Below are positions 17,434 through 26,095 of a stretch of 64,000 nt of DNA, piece after piece. A program made the position numbers and the translations under genes. Position 1 is the stretch's first letter. Each line of letters begins with the position of its first letter. Below the pieces are notes generated by a model, which saw only the letters and a program-made list of their open reading frames with translations, ran no database searches and was not told where the DNA came from. Origin of the DNA: JBKQVT01 sp963727245 (GTDB lineage: Bacteria > Planctomycetota > Planctomycetia > Pirellulales > Thermoguttaceae); contig CAVSFO010000011.1 of the NCBI GenBank assembly GCA_963727245.1, forward strand, positions 62,001 to 126,000. Direction: 5' to 3'.

Positions 17434-18684
17434 ATGAGTTCGATGACTGGACGAAAGAGGATGACTCGACTCGGCTTTACGCTGGTCGAACTGCTGGTGG
17501 TGATGGCGATCATCGCCATCTTGGTGGGCTTGTTGCTGCCCGCCGTGAACGCCGCGCGTGAGGCCGCCCGCCGCACTTCGTGCTCCAATAACATGAAGCA
17601 AATCGGCCTGGCGGTCCTGAACTTCGAGTCGGCGCACAAGCTGTTGCCCACCGGCGGCGAAGGCACCGACCCGACCACCAACCAGACGGTGTTCACCAAG
17701 CAGTCGCTGTTTACCTACTTATTGCCGTTCATGGAAAAACAGACGATCTACAATCAGATCGACTTGTCGCGGAGCTACCGCGACATCACCGCGGGCGCCA
17801 CCGTCAGCGCGACGGCCCCCAGCGGCCAGACGGTGCAGGGCAACGTCGCCGCCGCCCTGACCAACATCCCCACCTACGTGTGCCCGAGCAATCCGTTCTC
17901 GGCCCAAAACCTGCGTGATCAGGCCGGTTTCGGCGGCACGGACTATTTCGCCACCGTCTACACCGATATCGGCACCGACGGCGTCCGGAACCGGACGACG
18001 CGCATGGAGGGTGCCTTGACCGTCGTCGGCGGCACCGATACCAGCGGCAGCAGCACCGACCCGTCAGGCTACGTCGATAGCACGATTCCCACCAGCGTGC
18101 CCGTCTCGGCGATCGCCGACGGCACCAGCAACACCATTTGCGTCATCGAAGACGCCGGCCGCATGGCCCCCTCCACGAACACCACCGTGACCCAGGTCTA
18201 CTATACGTTGTCGGGCTATCCGGATACGTTTACCGGCACCATGTTGAGCAACGATTATACCGACGTGGGCGGCAAGCAAGAGAAGCGCGGCGTCTGGCGC
18301 TGGGCAGATCCTGACGCCTGCGGCAGCGGTGTTTCCGGACCGCCCAACGCGCCGTTCTTCAAGAATGGGGGCAGTGCCATTCAGGTGATCAGCCAGAACG
18401 CCTACCCGATCGGCGGATATCCTTCGACCGGCACGATTGACGGCACGTCGGGCAGCCCGACGAAGGGCGTCTATACGGACGGCTCTGCCCAGTGCCCCTG
18501 GACGGTGCAAAACTGCGGAGCGAACGACGAGCCGTTCTCGTTCCACGGCGGCGGCTGCAATAGCGTCTTCGTGGACGGCAGCGTGCGCTTCCTGAGCTAC
18601 GCGCTGGATCCGATTACCTGCCGGCGGCTTGTGACCCGGTCGGAGGGCCTGGAACTGCCGGCCAACACCAGCTACTCCCCGTGA
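17434..18684 (+). CDS. DUF1559 family protein with type IV prepilin-like N-terminus
   Basis: 416 residues. The N-terminus is a prepilin signal (RLGFTLVELLVVMAIIAILV) with Gly-Phe cleavage and Glu at +5, followed by the DUF1559 marker region LLPAVNAAREAARRTSC and NMKQIGLAVLNFES. The C-terminus has the SFHGGGCNSVFVDGSVRFL motif. The family is greatly expanded in Planctomycetes and is thought to be exported by a type II secretion/pilus-like machine. AAGGAGGG stands seven bases before the ATG. A strong terminator follows, so it is a single-gene unit. Confidence 0.93.
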   Translation: MSSMTGRKRMTRLGFTLVELLVVMAIIAILVGLLLPAVNAAREAARRTSCSNNMKQIGLAVLNFESAHKLLPTGGEGTDPTTNQTVFTKQSLFTYLLPFMEKQTIYNQIDLSRSYRDITAGATVSATAPSGQTVQGNVAAALTNIPTYVCPSNPFSAQNLRDQAGFGGTDYFATVYTDIGTDGVRNRTTRMEGALTVVGGTDTSGSSTDPSGYVDSTIPTSVPVSAIADGTSNTICVIEDAGRMAPSTNTTVTQVYYTLSGYPDTFTGTMLSNDYTDVGGKQEKRGVWRWADPDACGSGVSGPPNAPFFKNGGSAIQVISQNAYPIGGYPSTGTIDGTSGSPTKGVYTDGSAQCPWTVQNCGANDEPFSFHGGGCNSVFVDGSVRFLSYALDPITCRRLVTRSEGLELPANTSYSP

Positions 18685-19198
18685 GCGCGCTTCGTCTGGT
18701 GGTCTCAGTCGTTACTTGACAAAGAGGTTGGTCCAGGAGGGCAGTCGAGCGTTTTGGTTTTCTACGCCCCGCGGCCGAGCGGCCCCGCCACCGCGACCAG
18801 TGGGGATGCTTTCGCAAACGCTGGGCCAGAGAACCGCATGATTCCTCGACATGAGGGGGGATTTCAACTCCAGCCCTAGTTAGTCTGCGACCCGTCGCCT
18901 CCGCCGCCTTGGAGAGCCCTTGCTCTCCAAGGCGGGTTTTTCTTCCCTTCTTAGTCGGCGGGAACGGAAGAAGAGGACTAAAGGGAAAAGCTTACGCGCT
19001 GAGGCAAGGACCTGGGAGGCGGCCCTGGAACGACGTTATGAATTTGCCCCCCGCTTCCGTCTTCCGCCGCCTTTGAATCTCACCCCGCCGTTGGGTGCGG
19101 TTTCTCGCCGAATCCTAACCGTGCCACAATCAATTGTTAATCCAGCCGGACTAGAATCAGGCCGCTAATGCCTAAGGAGGCAAGGAGGAAACGACGTT
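18685..19198. other. Intergenic with terminator, no gene
   Basis: After the pseudopilin stop, with a strong hairpin terminator at 18904-18945. The rest has no coding character. Confidence 0.55.
18904..18945 (+). terminator. Rho-independent terminator of the DUF1559 gene
   Basis: 14-bp perfect stem CCGCCTTGGAGAGC / GCTCTCCAAGGCGG with a CCTT loop, then GTTTTTCTT. Confidence 0.9.
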
Positions 19199-21325
19199 AT
19201 GTTTGGCGGAAGAGACAGCGGACTCTCGGATCTCTTCGAGCAACTGCCGGGGCGGCCGTGGTGGTGGGGTGTCGGGCTGGGACTCCTGCTCCTGCTGGTG
19301 TTTTTTGGCATTTTCCATAATGTCGGCCGCCCTGCCAGGCGTCTGCCTCGTCCAGGGGACAACTTCTCCGACGACAACCCATTGCCGCCAAAGAAGCCGG
19401 TAGCCCAGACGAAGAAACCATCCCCGCCGCCCGTCCGGACGGCGAGTCCGGCTGGGACCGCCAGTGACGTGGCCGGCGCCGCTGAGCAGCCCGGAAACGG
19501 GGCGGCGAAAGAGTCGCAGCCGCCATCGACCCTAGCGGCATCGGGCGTGCCGCCAGCGACCGTGCCGGCAGCGACGGTAGCGGTATTGACCCAGCCGGCG
19601 CCGGCGGAGTTGAGCCAGTGGAACGACGGCGACTTCATTCGCGCTTGGGAGTTGCGCGATTCGCGGCTGACGTCGGCCATCCAGCAGCGGGCCAAGAACC
19701 CCGAGCGGACGGCGGACGAAGCGGAAATGCTGGAAACGCTGCTGAGGCCGTCGCCACCGGCCAGGCCGGCGGGGGCGGCCACGGACAAGCCGCTCCTCGG
19801 CCGTCCCCAGGCGCCGTCCCCGGTGATGCTCCGTGTTGTCGCGGTTGCCTTGGGCGCCAACAACACGGCGGCGGCCCGGCAGACGCTCGCCCGCTTATTG
19901 GCGGGCGGGTTTCCCGGCGTCGATGGGTCCGCCATCGCGGAAGACACGGTGGCGGCCTTGCTGCAGCAAGGCTCGCCGGAAAGCGAGCAGATCGTGCTTC
20001 GCCACCTGGTTGCCCCGCCGGCGGCCGATCCCCAGCAGGAGAAAGGGTCGCCCTGCGCGGGCCGGCACGACCAGGTCATGGCCCCGGTTCGCGCCTACGC
20101 ATCGGCGCGGCTGCGGAGGCTGCTGGCCGAGGCCCTCATCGACGGGACGGCCCCGGCCGCCGGGCGCCAGGTCCTGGTGTCGCTGTTGTGCGAGCCCAAG
20201 CCGCTGAATCTCGAGGCCCAGGTGCTGCTCTATCAAAGCGAAGCGGTGGACACGGCGATGCGCGTGGCGTTGGCGAAGCAGTTTGTGGCGGCCAGCACGG
20301 AGGCGATGCAAACGCTGCTGGGACTGGCGACCAGGAAACCCGGGGCTGTGCCACCTACGCCGGACCGCTGCTGCCAGATCGGCGGACAGCTTTGGGGGCC
20401 GCCGTTGACGAACTTCCTCATCGTGCAGTATCGGGGGCTGAGGGCGCTGGCCGACGATCCGGGCGCGGTGGGCCTGGCGGCCACCATCCCCAACGATGCC
20501 TTGCGCGTCAACTTCCGCAGGATCCTCAAGCGGCATTGGTCCGAGGGACCGCAAATCCTGCCGCGGGGCGGGCGTGCCGGCCGGCATCCTCGTCGAGCCC
20601 GGGCTGCTGGCGGTGCTGAAATCGTTGGTCCGGGAGAATCAGCACGCCAAGGCCGAATCGGCCAAGGCCGCGGCGGCAAAGCTTACGATTACCCACGGCC
20701 ATGGCAACGGCCACGCCGCCGGTGCGCGGCCGCGGAGCGGCGAGGCGGCCAGAGCGACGCCCAGACAGCGCCTGGGACAAGCTGACCGGAGAGTTGATCA
20801 CGGACTATTGCCAGCGTTGTCACCTGGCGGCGTTGGCCCGCACGGCCCGCCAGGCCGGCGATTCCCCAGGCGGCGATTCGCCTTTCGGCGACCCTGCCAG
20901 CGGTGATCCTTCGGCCGGCGAGGCTGCGGGCGGGGAGGCTGCGAGGACGGCCGCCGCGCCGCCGCTGCAGCCCGGCAGCGTGGTCAGTGCCGCGTATCAC
21001 GTGGACTGGCCGGGCAAGTACGCCGGGCGTCTGCCCCAGTTGGCCGACAACGGCTGGCGCCTTGACTACAAGCGCGTCGAGGAGCGGACGAAGCCCAGCC
21101 GGCCGGCGATTTACTATCACCGGCAACTGAAGCATTGCATCGAGCACTGCGCTTCCCGATGGGTTGTGGCTGGATGGTTTCCTCGACGGGGGCCAGCAGG
21201 AAGGAGTGCAATCGGTCGACGTGTTGATTACCCGCGCCGGCGCCGTAGCGGGTCCACCCGGCGACGAGGAACAGGAGTTGACGATCCAAATTTTTTCCGT
21301 GGATTTGGGAACTCTGCGTGAATGA
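19199..21325 (+). CDS. Membrane-anchored protein of unknown function, three frameshifts; coupled to PilM-like gene
   Basis: About 708 residues after joining. One membrane span at about 18-40 (WWWGVGLGLLLLLVFFGIF), a long Pro/Ala/Lys linker to about 130, then a helical domain (SQWNDGDFIRAWELRDSRL, ARQTLARLLAGGFPGVD). The frame moves near 20570, near 20750 and near 21150. The C-terminal part includes ITDYCQRCHLAALARTARQ, VVSAAYHVDWPGKYAGRLPQ, IYYHRQLKHCIEHC and DGLWLDGFLDGGQQEGV, ending FSVDLGTLRE. The TGA overlaps the next ATG (ATGA), so the two products are probably made together. I do not recognise the family. Confidence 0.65.
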
Positions 21326-23615
21326 TGAACGACATCGAGGAGGATGTGGGGGTCGACACGCAATTACCGGAGGATCCGTTCTCGCCGTTGCAAGCCGGCG
21401 GTGACGCGGCGGGATCGCGGCACGGCGAGGTCCTGTCCTGCCGGCGTTGCCAAGCGGCCAGCGTGGTGAGCCACAAGTTCTGCCCGCAGTGCGGCGAGCC
21501 GCTCTGGGAGCCGTGCGTCCATTGCGGCACGGTTTGTCCGGCGGGCGAGCGTTTCTGCGGTTCCTGCGGCGCCAACCTGGTCGCCGCCATCCATCAGCAG
21601 ACCGAGCAGTTCGAAATGAACCTGCTGACGGTGGAGCGCTTGCAGGCGGAGGGCCGCTACGAGGAGGCGATCGCGCTGTTGGGGCCGATCTCGGGCATGG
21701 AGCACCCGCGGCTGAGCCACCATGCCAAGCTGGCCACCGACTTCATCAAGCGGCTGACGACCGAGCGCCAGCAGAAGTTGGGCAAGGCGGAGGAGGTGTG
21801 CCGCCAAGGGCGGCACTGGCTTGACCAGCACGATTACCGCCGCGCCATCCGCTTGTTGGAGGAGGTTCCCGTCCCCCTGCGCAACGAGGAGTTTCAGGCC
21901 CTGCTGGCGGAGGCGAAGCAGCGGCGGCACGAGCTGGCTTCGCTGGGCGAGGAGTTGCGGGCGGCCTTGGAGAAGAAGACGTTCTCGGCGGTGTTGCCCA
22001 AGATCGCCCGGCTGCTGGAGCTGAAGCCCACGCACGCGCAGGCTCGGCAACTGGCGGAGCAGATTCAGAAGCAATTTGCCCAAACAGCAAGGGCGAAGAT
22101 CGCCGAGTATCGCTATGAAGAAGCGGCGCGGCTGCTCCGCAAAGTGCCCGAATCGGTGCAGACCGCGGAGGCGGCGGCCTTGCGGGAGCGCACGGACGAG
22201 TTGGCCTGGATCGCCTGGGACCTTCGCCATGCGGCCGTGGTCGACGCCGCGCTGGTGGCCGTGGCCAGCCGCCTGCAAAAACTGTCCCCCGGCGACCCCC
22301 GGGGAGCGAAGCTGGGCGGCGAGATGCGGCGGCGCCTGGTGCAGGCGGCGGACCGGGGCCGGCTGGCCCCGCCCCCCTGGGCTTCGCCGAAGGCCCAGAC
22401 GCCCCGCGGCTTCCCCGTCGATTGGCTGAGCGGACTGGGACGGATCGTGCCGGGCAATGCCCTGGAGCGAACGGTGATTCTCGAGAGTCCCGGCCGCTTC
22501 GCCGTCGCCTGTGGGCTGGCCTTGCAGGGGCTGGGACAGGCGCAGGTGCAGATCAACCTCCGCGTCAGCCAGCGGCAAAGCTGCGCTGGGCAAGGTGGCC
22601 CAGTTCCTCCGCCAGAAGTCGGCGTCGGTCGCCTGGGGCCTCGACATCGGTTCCAGCAGCATCAAGGCGGTCAAGCTGGCGTGGCACAAGCGGCGGGACG
22701 GCCACCATCGAGGCCGCCGTGCGGGTCGATTATAAGAAGCCGCTGAGCCAGGCGGCCGGCGAGGAGGAAGAAGAGACCATGGTCGCCGAGGCGCTGACCA
22801 CCCTGCTGGCCCAACAGCAGTTGAAGACGGAGCAGGTCTGTCTGGGCGTGCCGGGGCGGATCGTGTTGCCGCGGATCTTGCACTTGCCCGCCGCCGTCCG
22901 CGCCAAAATGGCGACCATGGTCGAGATCGAGGCCAAGCACCTGGTGCCCATCCGCTTGGACCAATTGGCCTGGGACTTTCAGGTCTTATCCGGCGGCGAA
23001 GACGGCCGCGACGCGGCAAGATCGCCGCCGAAAAAGGGCGTCGTCACGGTGCTCTTCGCCGCCGCGCGCCGCAAGCTGCTGAGCAAGCGCATGGAGTTGG
23101 TCGCTCGGGCGGGCATTCCCGTCGACCTGGTACAGAGCGACTGCATCGCACTGCACAATTTTCTCCTCTTTCAACGGGCGGCGGGGAGGCAAGACGGCCA
23201 GGACGAGCAGCCCGCAGGGCAAAACGGCCAGGCGGCCGACTCGCCGCCATCCCAGTGGCCGGTCATGCTGGTCGACGTGGGCGGCGACGGCAGCAATTTT
23301 TTGGTCAGCTCGCCTTCCGGTCTTTGGGTCCGCCACCTGGGCTTTGGGGGGTACAGCATTACCCGCGCTGGTGCGGCAGTTCAATCTCACCACGTCGCAG
23401 GCGGAGGAGTTGAAGCGGAATCCGGCGGCGGCCGACAACCTGGCCGTCCTCTACAAAGGGCTGGAACCGGTCCTGGAGGATTTTCTGCGGGAAATCGACA
23501 TTTCGCTGGCGCTTACGCCAAGACCGAACATAGCCAGCCCGTGCGGCAGATGCTGGGCGTCGGCGGCGGCTTTGCCCTGCACGGCCTGCTGGGCTACCTG
23601 CGGTCGATGCCGTAA
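21322..23615 (+). CDS. Zinc-ribbon / helical-repeat / PilM-like ATPase fusion, four frameshifts
   Basis: Residues about 33-90 hold paired zinc-ribbon CxxC motifs (CRRCQ, CPQCG, CVHCG, CGSCG). A long TPR-like helical region follows (RYEEAIALLGPI, YRRAIRLLEEVPVPLRNEE, YRYEEAARLLRKVPES). Then LESPGRFAVACGLALQGLGQ, which looks like the tail of a PilM domain, comes before VAWGLDIGSSSIKAVKLAW, the start of an actin-like PilM fold. KTEQVCLGVPGRIVLPRIL, VEIEAKHLVPI, PVMLVDVGGDGSNFLV and VRQMLGVGGGFALHGLLGYL complete it. Frames change near 22580, 22695, 23360 and 23515. PilM proteins are cytoplasmic partners of PilN in type IV pilus or type II secretion systems; here the partner may be the upstream membrane protein (inference). 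Confidence 0.75.
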
Positions 23616-23709
23616 GAAAACCGCGGCAGGGGAGGGAGTTGGTCCCGCGTCTGGGCGCTGGTAGAATAGGATGTTGGCACGGTTCCGGCCCCCCAACGGA
23701 TTTGCAAAC

Positions 23710-23994
23710 ATGCCTAAACTGGACTATCGCAACATCGAAAAGGACCCCGCCCGGTGTGGAGGCCAGCCGGTCGTGGCCGGCACGCGCATTCGCGTTGCCA
23801 CCATCTTGGCGTGTTACCGGCAGGGCATGGGTGTCGAGGAGATCGTGCAGCAGTACCCCCCGCTGAAGCCGGCCGACGTCCACGACGCCCTGGCCTATGC
23901 CCACGATCATCTGGACGAGATTGACGCCGATCTGCTGGCAGACGATGAAGCGTCGGTCAAGGCCCGCCTCGCTCAAGGCGGTCCTGCCAAATGA
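23710..23994 (+). CDS. DUF433 domain protein (antitoxin-like)
   Basis: 94 residues. PVVAGTRIRVATILACYRQG and EIVQQYPPLKPADVHDALAY are the DUF433 signature, a VapB-like winged helix often paired with DUF5615 PIN-like toxins. The start at 23710 is chosen to fit family length; the frame is open 39 bases upstream. The expected toxin is not seen: the frame overlapping the stop (ATGA at 23991) gives only about 30 residues starting MSEMRLFFF. Confidence 0.85.
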   Translation: MPKLDYRNIEKDPARCGGQPVVAGTRIRVATILACYRQGMGVEEIVQQYPPLKPADVHDALAYAHDHLDEIDADLLADDEASVKARLAQGGPAK

Positions 23995-24393
23995 GCGAAA
24001 TGCGTCTCTTCTTTTTTCATCTGGCCAACACGCTGGATGCAGACTCGATGGGCAACCGGCTGGAGTTCCTTGGGGACTGGTAGGTCCCTCCTGGGCTTTC
24101 GCAACCGCCGGGGAATTGCCGTCCACGGCCGCCGCGGCGGTCACGGCGAGCCCTCCGGGGACCGAAATCATCGCCGGACGCGGAACTACTGGCCGCTCCG
24201 CGGCGTCCTGTATATATTTATTGCAGTTTTGCAAATTGCTCTCCCTCTCTCTCCGGGAGAGGGTCGGGGTGAGGGCGAACTTTTAGGTGCGTGATCCAGG
24301 CGGCCAACATCTTCCCTAATCACCCCGCCCTCACCCTAACCCTCTCCCGGAGGGAGAGGGGACCGTCAACCCACAGAACTAGGAGTGCCCGTC
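23995..24393. other. Intergenic, possible toxin remnant and inverted repeat
   Basis: Begins with a 30-codon frame overlapping the DUF433 stop (to TAG near 24082) that may be a truncated partner gene. Then an inverted repeat (24236-24362) and the serpin ribosome site. Confidence 0.4.
24236..24362. repeat. Inverted repeat of CCCTCTC...GGGAGAGG units, family D
   Basis: CTCTCCGGGAGAGGGTCGGG followed by GTGAGGGCG, and 60 bases on CCCTCACCCTAACCCTCTCC then CGGAGGGAGAGGGG. The two halves can pair with each other and each has its own hairpin. A sister copy is at 51300-51425 and a single unit near 970. Confidence 0.8.
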
Positions 24394-25788
24394 ATGAAAT
24401 GCTTCAGTCCCGCGATCCTTCTTATCGGCATCGTCCTGCTGGCCAACACCGAGGCAGGTTTTGCCAAGGAGACGCCCATGAAGACCCCGCTCAACTATGC
24501 CGTCGCGGCCAACTGCGATTTCGGCTTGGACCTCTACCGGCAATTGGCCAAGGAGAACGAGGGCAAGAACCTGTTCTTCTCCCCTTACTCCATGTCCGTC
24601 GCGCTGGCGATGGCCGCCGAGGGGGCCCGGGGCGAGACGGCGCTCCAGATGGGCAAGGTGCTGCACTTCCCCGACGAGGCCAGACGCAGCGGAGCGGACG
24701 CCGCGTCGGACCCCTGGAACGGCACGCTGGTCGACAGCGGCCTGGCCGGCCTGAGCCAACGGTACAACGCCCAGAAGGAGTGCGAGATGCGGGTGGCCAA
24801 CGCCCTGTGGGGTGAAAAGACGTTTCGCTTCGCCAAGTCGTACGTCGATACGATCGACAAGTTTTTCGGCACCGACAGCGTGCGGCCCGTCGACTTCGTC
24901 CGCAACGCCCAGGGGGTGCGGGGGCTGATCAACGCCTGGGTGGCAGAGCAGACCAGTGACCGCATCAAGGACCTGATTCCATCAGGCGCCCTCACGGCAC
25001 GCAGCGTGCTCGTCCTGACCAACGCGATTTACTTCAAGGGCGATTGGGTCGAGCCGTTCCAGGCCGCTGCGACCAAGGAGGAAGACTTCTTCATGGCGGA
25101 CGGGAAAAAAGGCCGCCTGCCGTTGATGCACCGCGCCGAGGTCCCCTCGGCCAGCTATGCCGCCTTCAACGGCGACGGCACCTTCTTTGACACTCCCACC
25201 ATGGCCGGCGGGCCCCGTCGTATGCGTCCGGGCGGCATGGGCGGCCCGCAGAAGGTCCCGGCCTTTTATCCCGACCAAGACGGCTTCACCATGCTGGCGC
25301 TGCCCTACAAGGGCGACCAGTTGTCCCTGGTGGTCCTTCTGCCCCAGACCGCCGGCGGGCTGCCGGCGCTGGAAACGATGCTGACTCCGGCGAACCTCCA
25401 GGCGTGGCTTGGCAAGCTGAAGCCGCGAAAGGTCAATGTCTTCTTGCCCAAGTTCAAACTGGAAACCAGCTACGAGATGAAGGACGCCTTGGTCGCCTTG
25501 GGGATGGTCCGGGCGTTTGGTGGCGGCGAGGGCGCCCAGTTCAACGGCATGTGTGAGAACCAGAAGCCGGAACTTTGTATCAGCAAGGTCGTGCACAAGG
25601 CCTTTGTCGACGTGAACGAGCAGGGGACCGAGGCAGCAGCGGCCACGGGCGTGGTGATGGTAAGGGCTGCCATCGCGATGGCCAGGCCGTTTACGCCGAC
25701 TTTTCGGGCGGATAAGCCCTTCGTGTTCCTGATCTATGATCAGGGGTGCGGCAACGTCGTATTCCTCGGGCGGACGACGACGCCGTAG
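24394..25788 (+). CDS. Secreted serpin (serine protease inhibitor family)
   Basis: 464 residues. Signal peptide 1-24 (ILLIGIVLLANTEAGFA) and serpin fold markers: NLFFSPYSMSVALAMAAEGA, VLTNAIYFKGDWVEPF, FTMLALPYKGDQLSLVVLLP and the C-terminal FVFLIYDQGCGNVVFLGR. The hinge EQGTEAAAATGV keeps the small residues needed for loop insertion, so it is likely inhibitory. Counting from the hinge, P1 falls on Ala in VRAAIA with Arg at P2; the loop is slightly longer than usual on the primed side, so P1 is uncertain. Likely acts outside the cytoplasm. AGGAG precedes the ATG at 24394. Bacterial serpins are uncommon. Confidence 0.92.
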   Translation: MKCFSPAILLIGIVLLANTEAGFAKETPMKTPLNYAVAANCDFGLDLYRQLAKENEGKNLFFSPYSMSVALAMAAEGARGETALQMGKVLHFPDEARRSGADAASDPWNGTLVDSGLAGLSQRYNAQKECEMRVANALWGEKTFRFAKSYVDTIDKFFGTDSVRPVDFVRNAQGVRGLINAWVAEQTSDRIKDLIPSGALTARSVLVLTNAIYFKGDWVEPFQAAATKEEDFFMADGKKGRLPLMHRAEVPSASYAAFNGDGTFFDTPTMAGGPRRMRPGGMGGPQKVPAFYPDQDGFTMLALPYKGDQLSLVVLLPQTAGGLPALETMLTPANLQAWLGKLKPRKVNVFLPKFKLETSYEMKDALVALGMVRAFGGGEGAQFNGMCENQKPELCISKVVHKAFVDVNEQGTEAAAATGVVMVRAAIAMARPFTPTFRADKPFVFLIYDQGCGNVVFLGRTTTP

Positions 25789-25810
25789 GCCGGAGGCGAT
25801 CCGTCTCAGT

Positions 25811-25911
25811 GGCAGGGGGCGACGGGCACCATGCGAAGCACGGTCGGCGAGCCCCACCAGCTATGGTCCGGCCATTTTCCGGTGGGGCTCGCTGCGCTCG
25901 ACCCACCCTAC
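25811..25911. repeat. Palindromic repeat, family A copy 3
   Basis: Right arm as in other copies. Left arm is worn at its outer end and has the inner hairpin ACCATGC-GAA-GCACGGT (one A-C mismatch). It fills the serpin-symporter gap; the remaining bases to 26095 hold no gene. Confidence 0.85.
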
Positions 25912-26095
25912 CACTTGGTGGGGAGCCCTGCGCGTGATCGCTCCCCCGGCGGCGGCCCATGGGGAGAAATCCAGTTCGGCCGCAAAAAATATTGCAGTGC
26001 CCCTTGCTGATTTTGCGGCGCTGGCGATAATGACTAAATTGTCCGTTGTCGTCGCCCGCGGAGTTCCCGCCACTCGCCCCTGTTGAGGATGGTCC

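Noticed and set aside
22580..23515. Programmed frameshifting in the PilM-like gene
   Set aside because: Four shifts in both directions and no slippery heptamer with a stimulatory structure seen; errors are the simpler reading.
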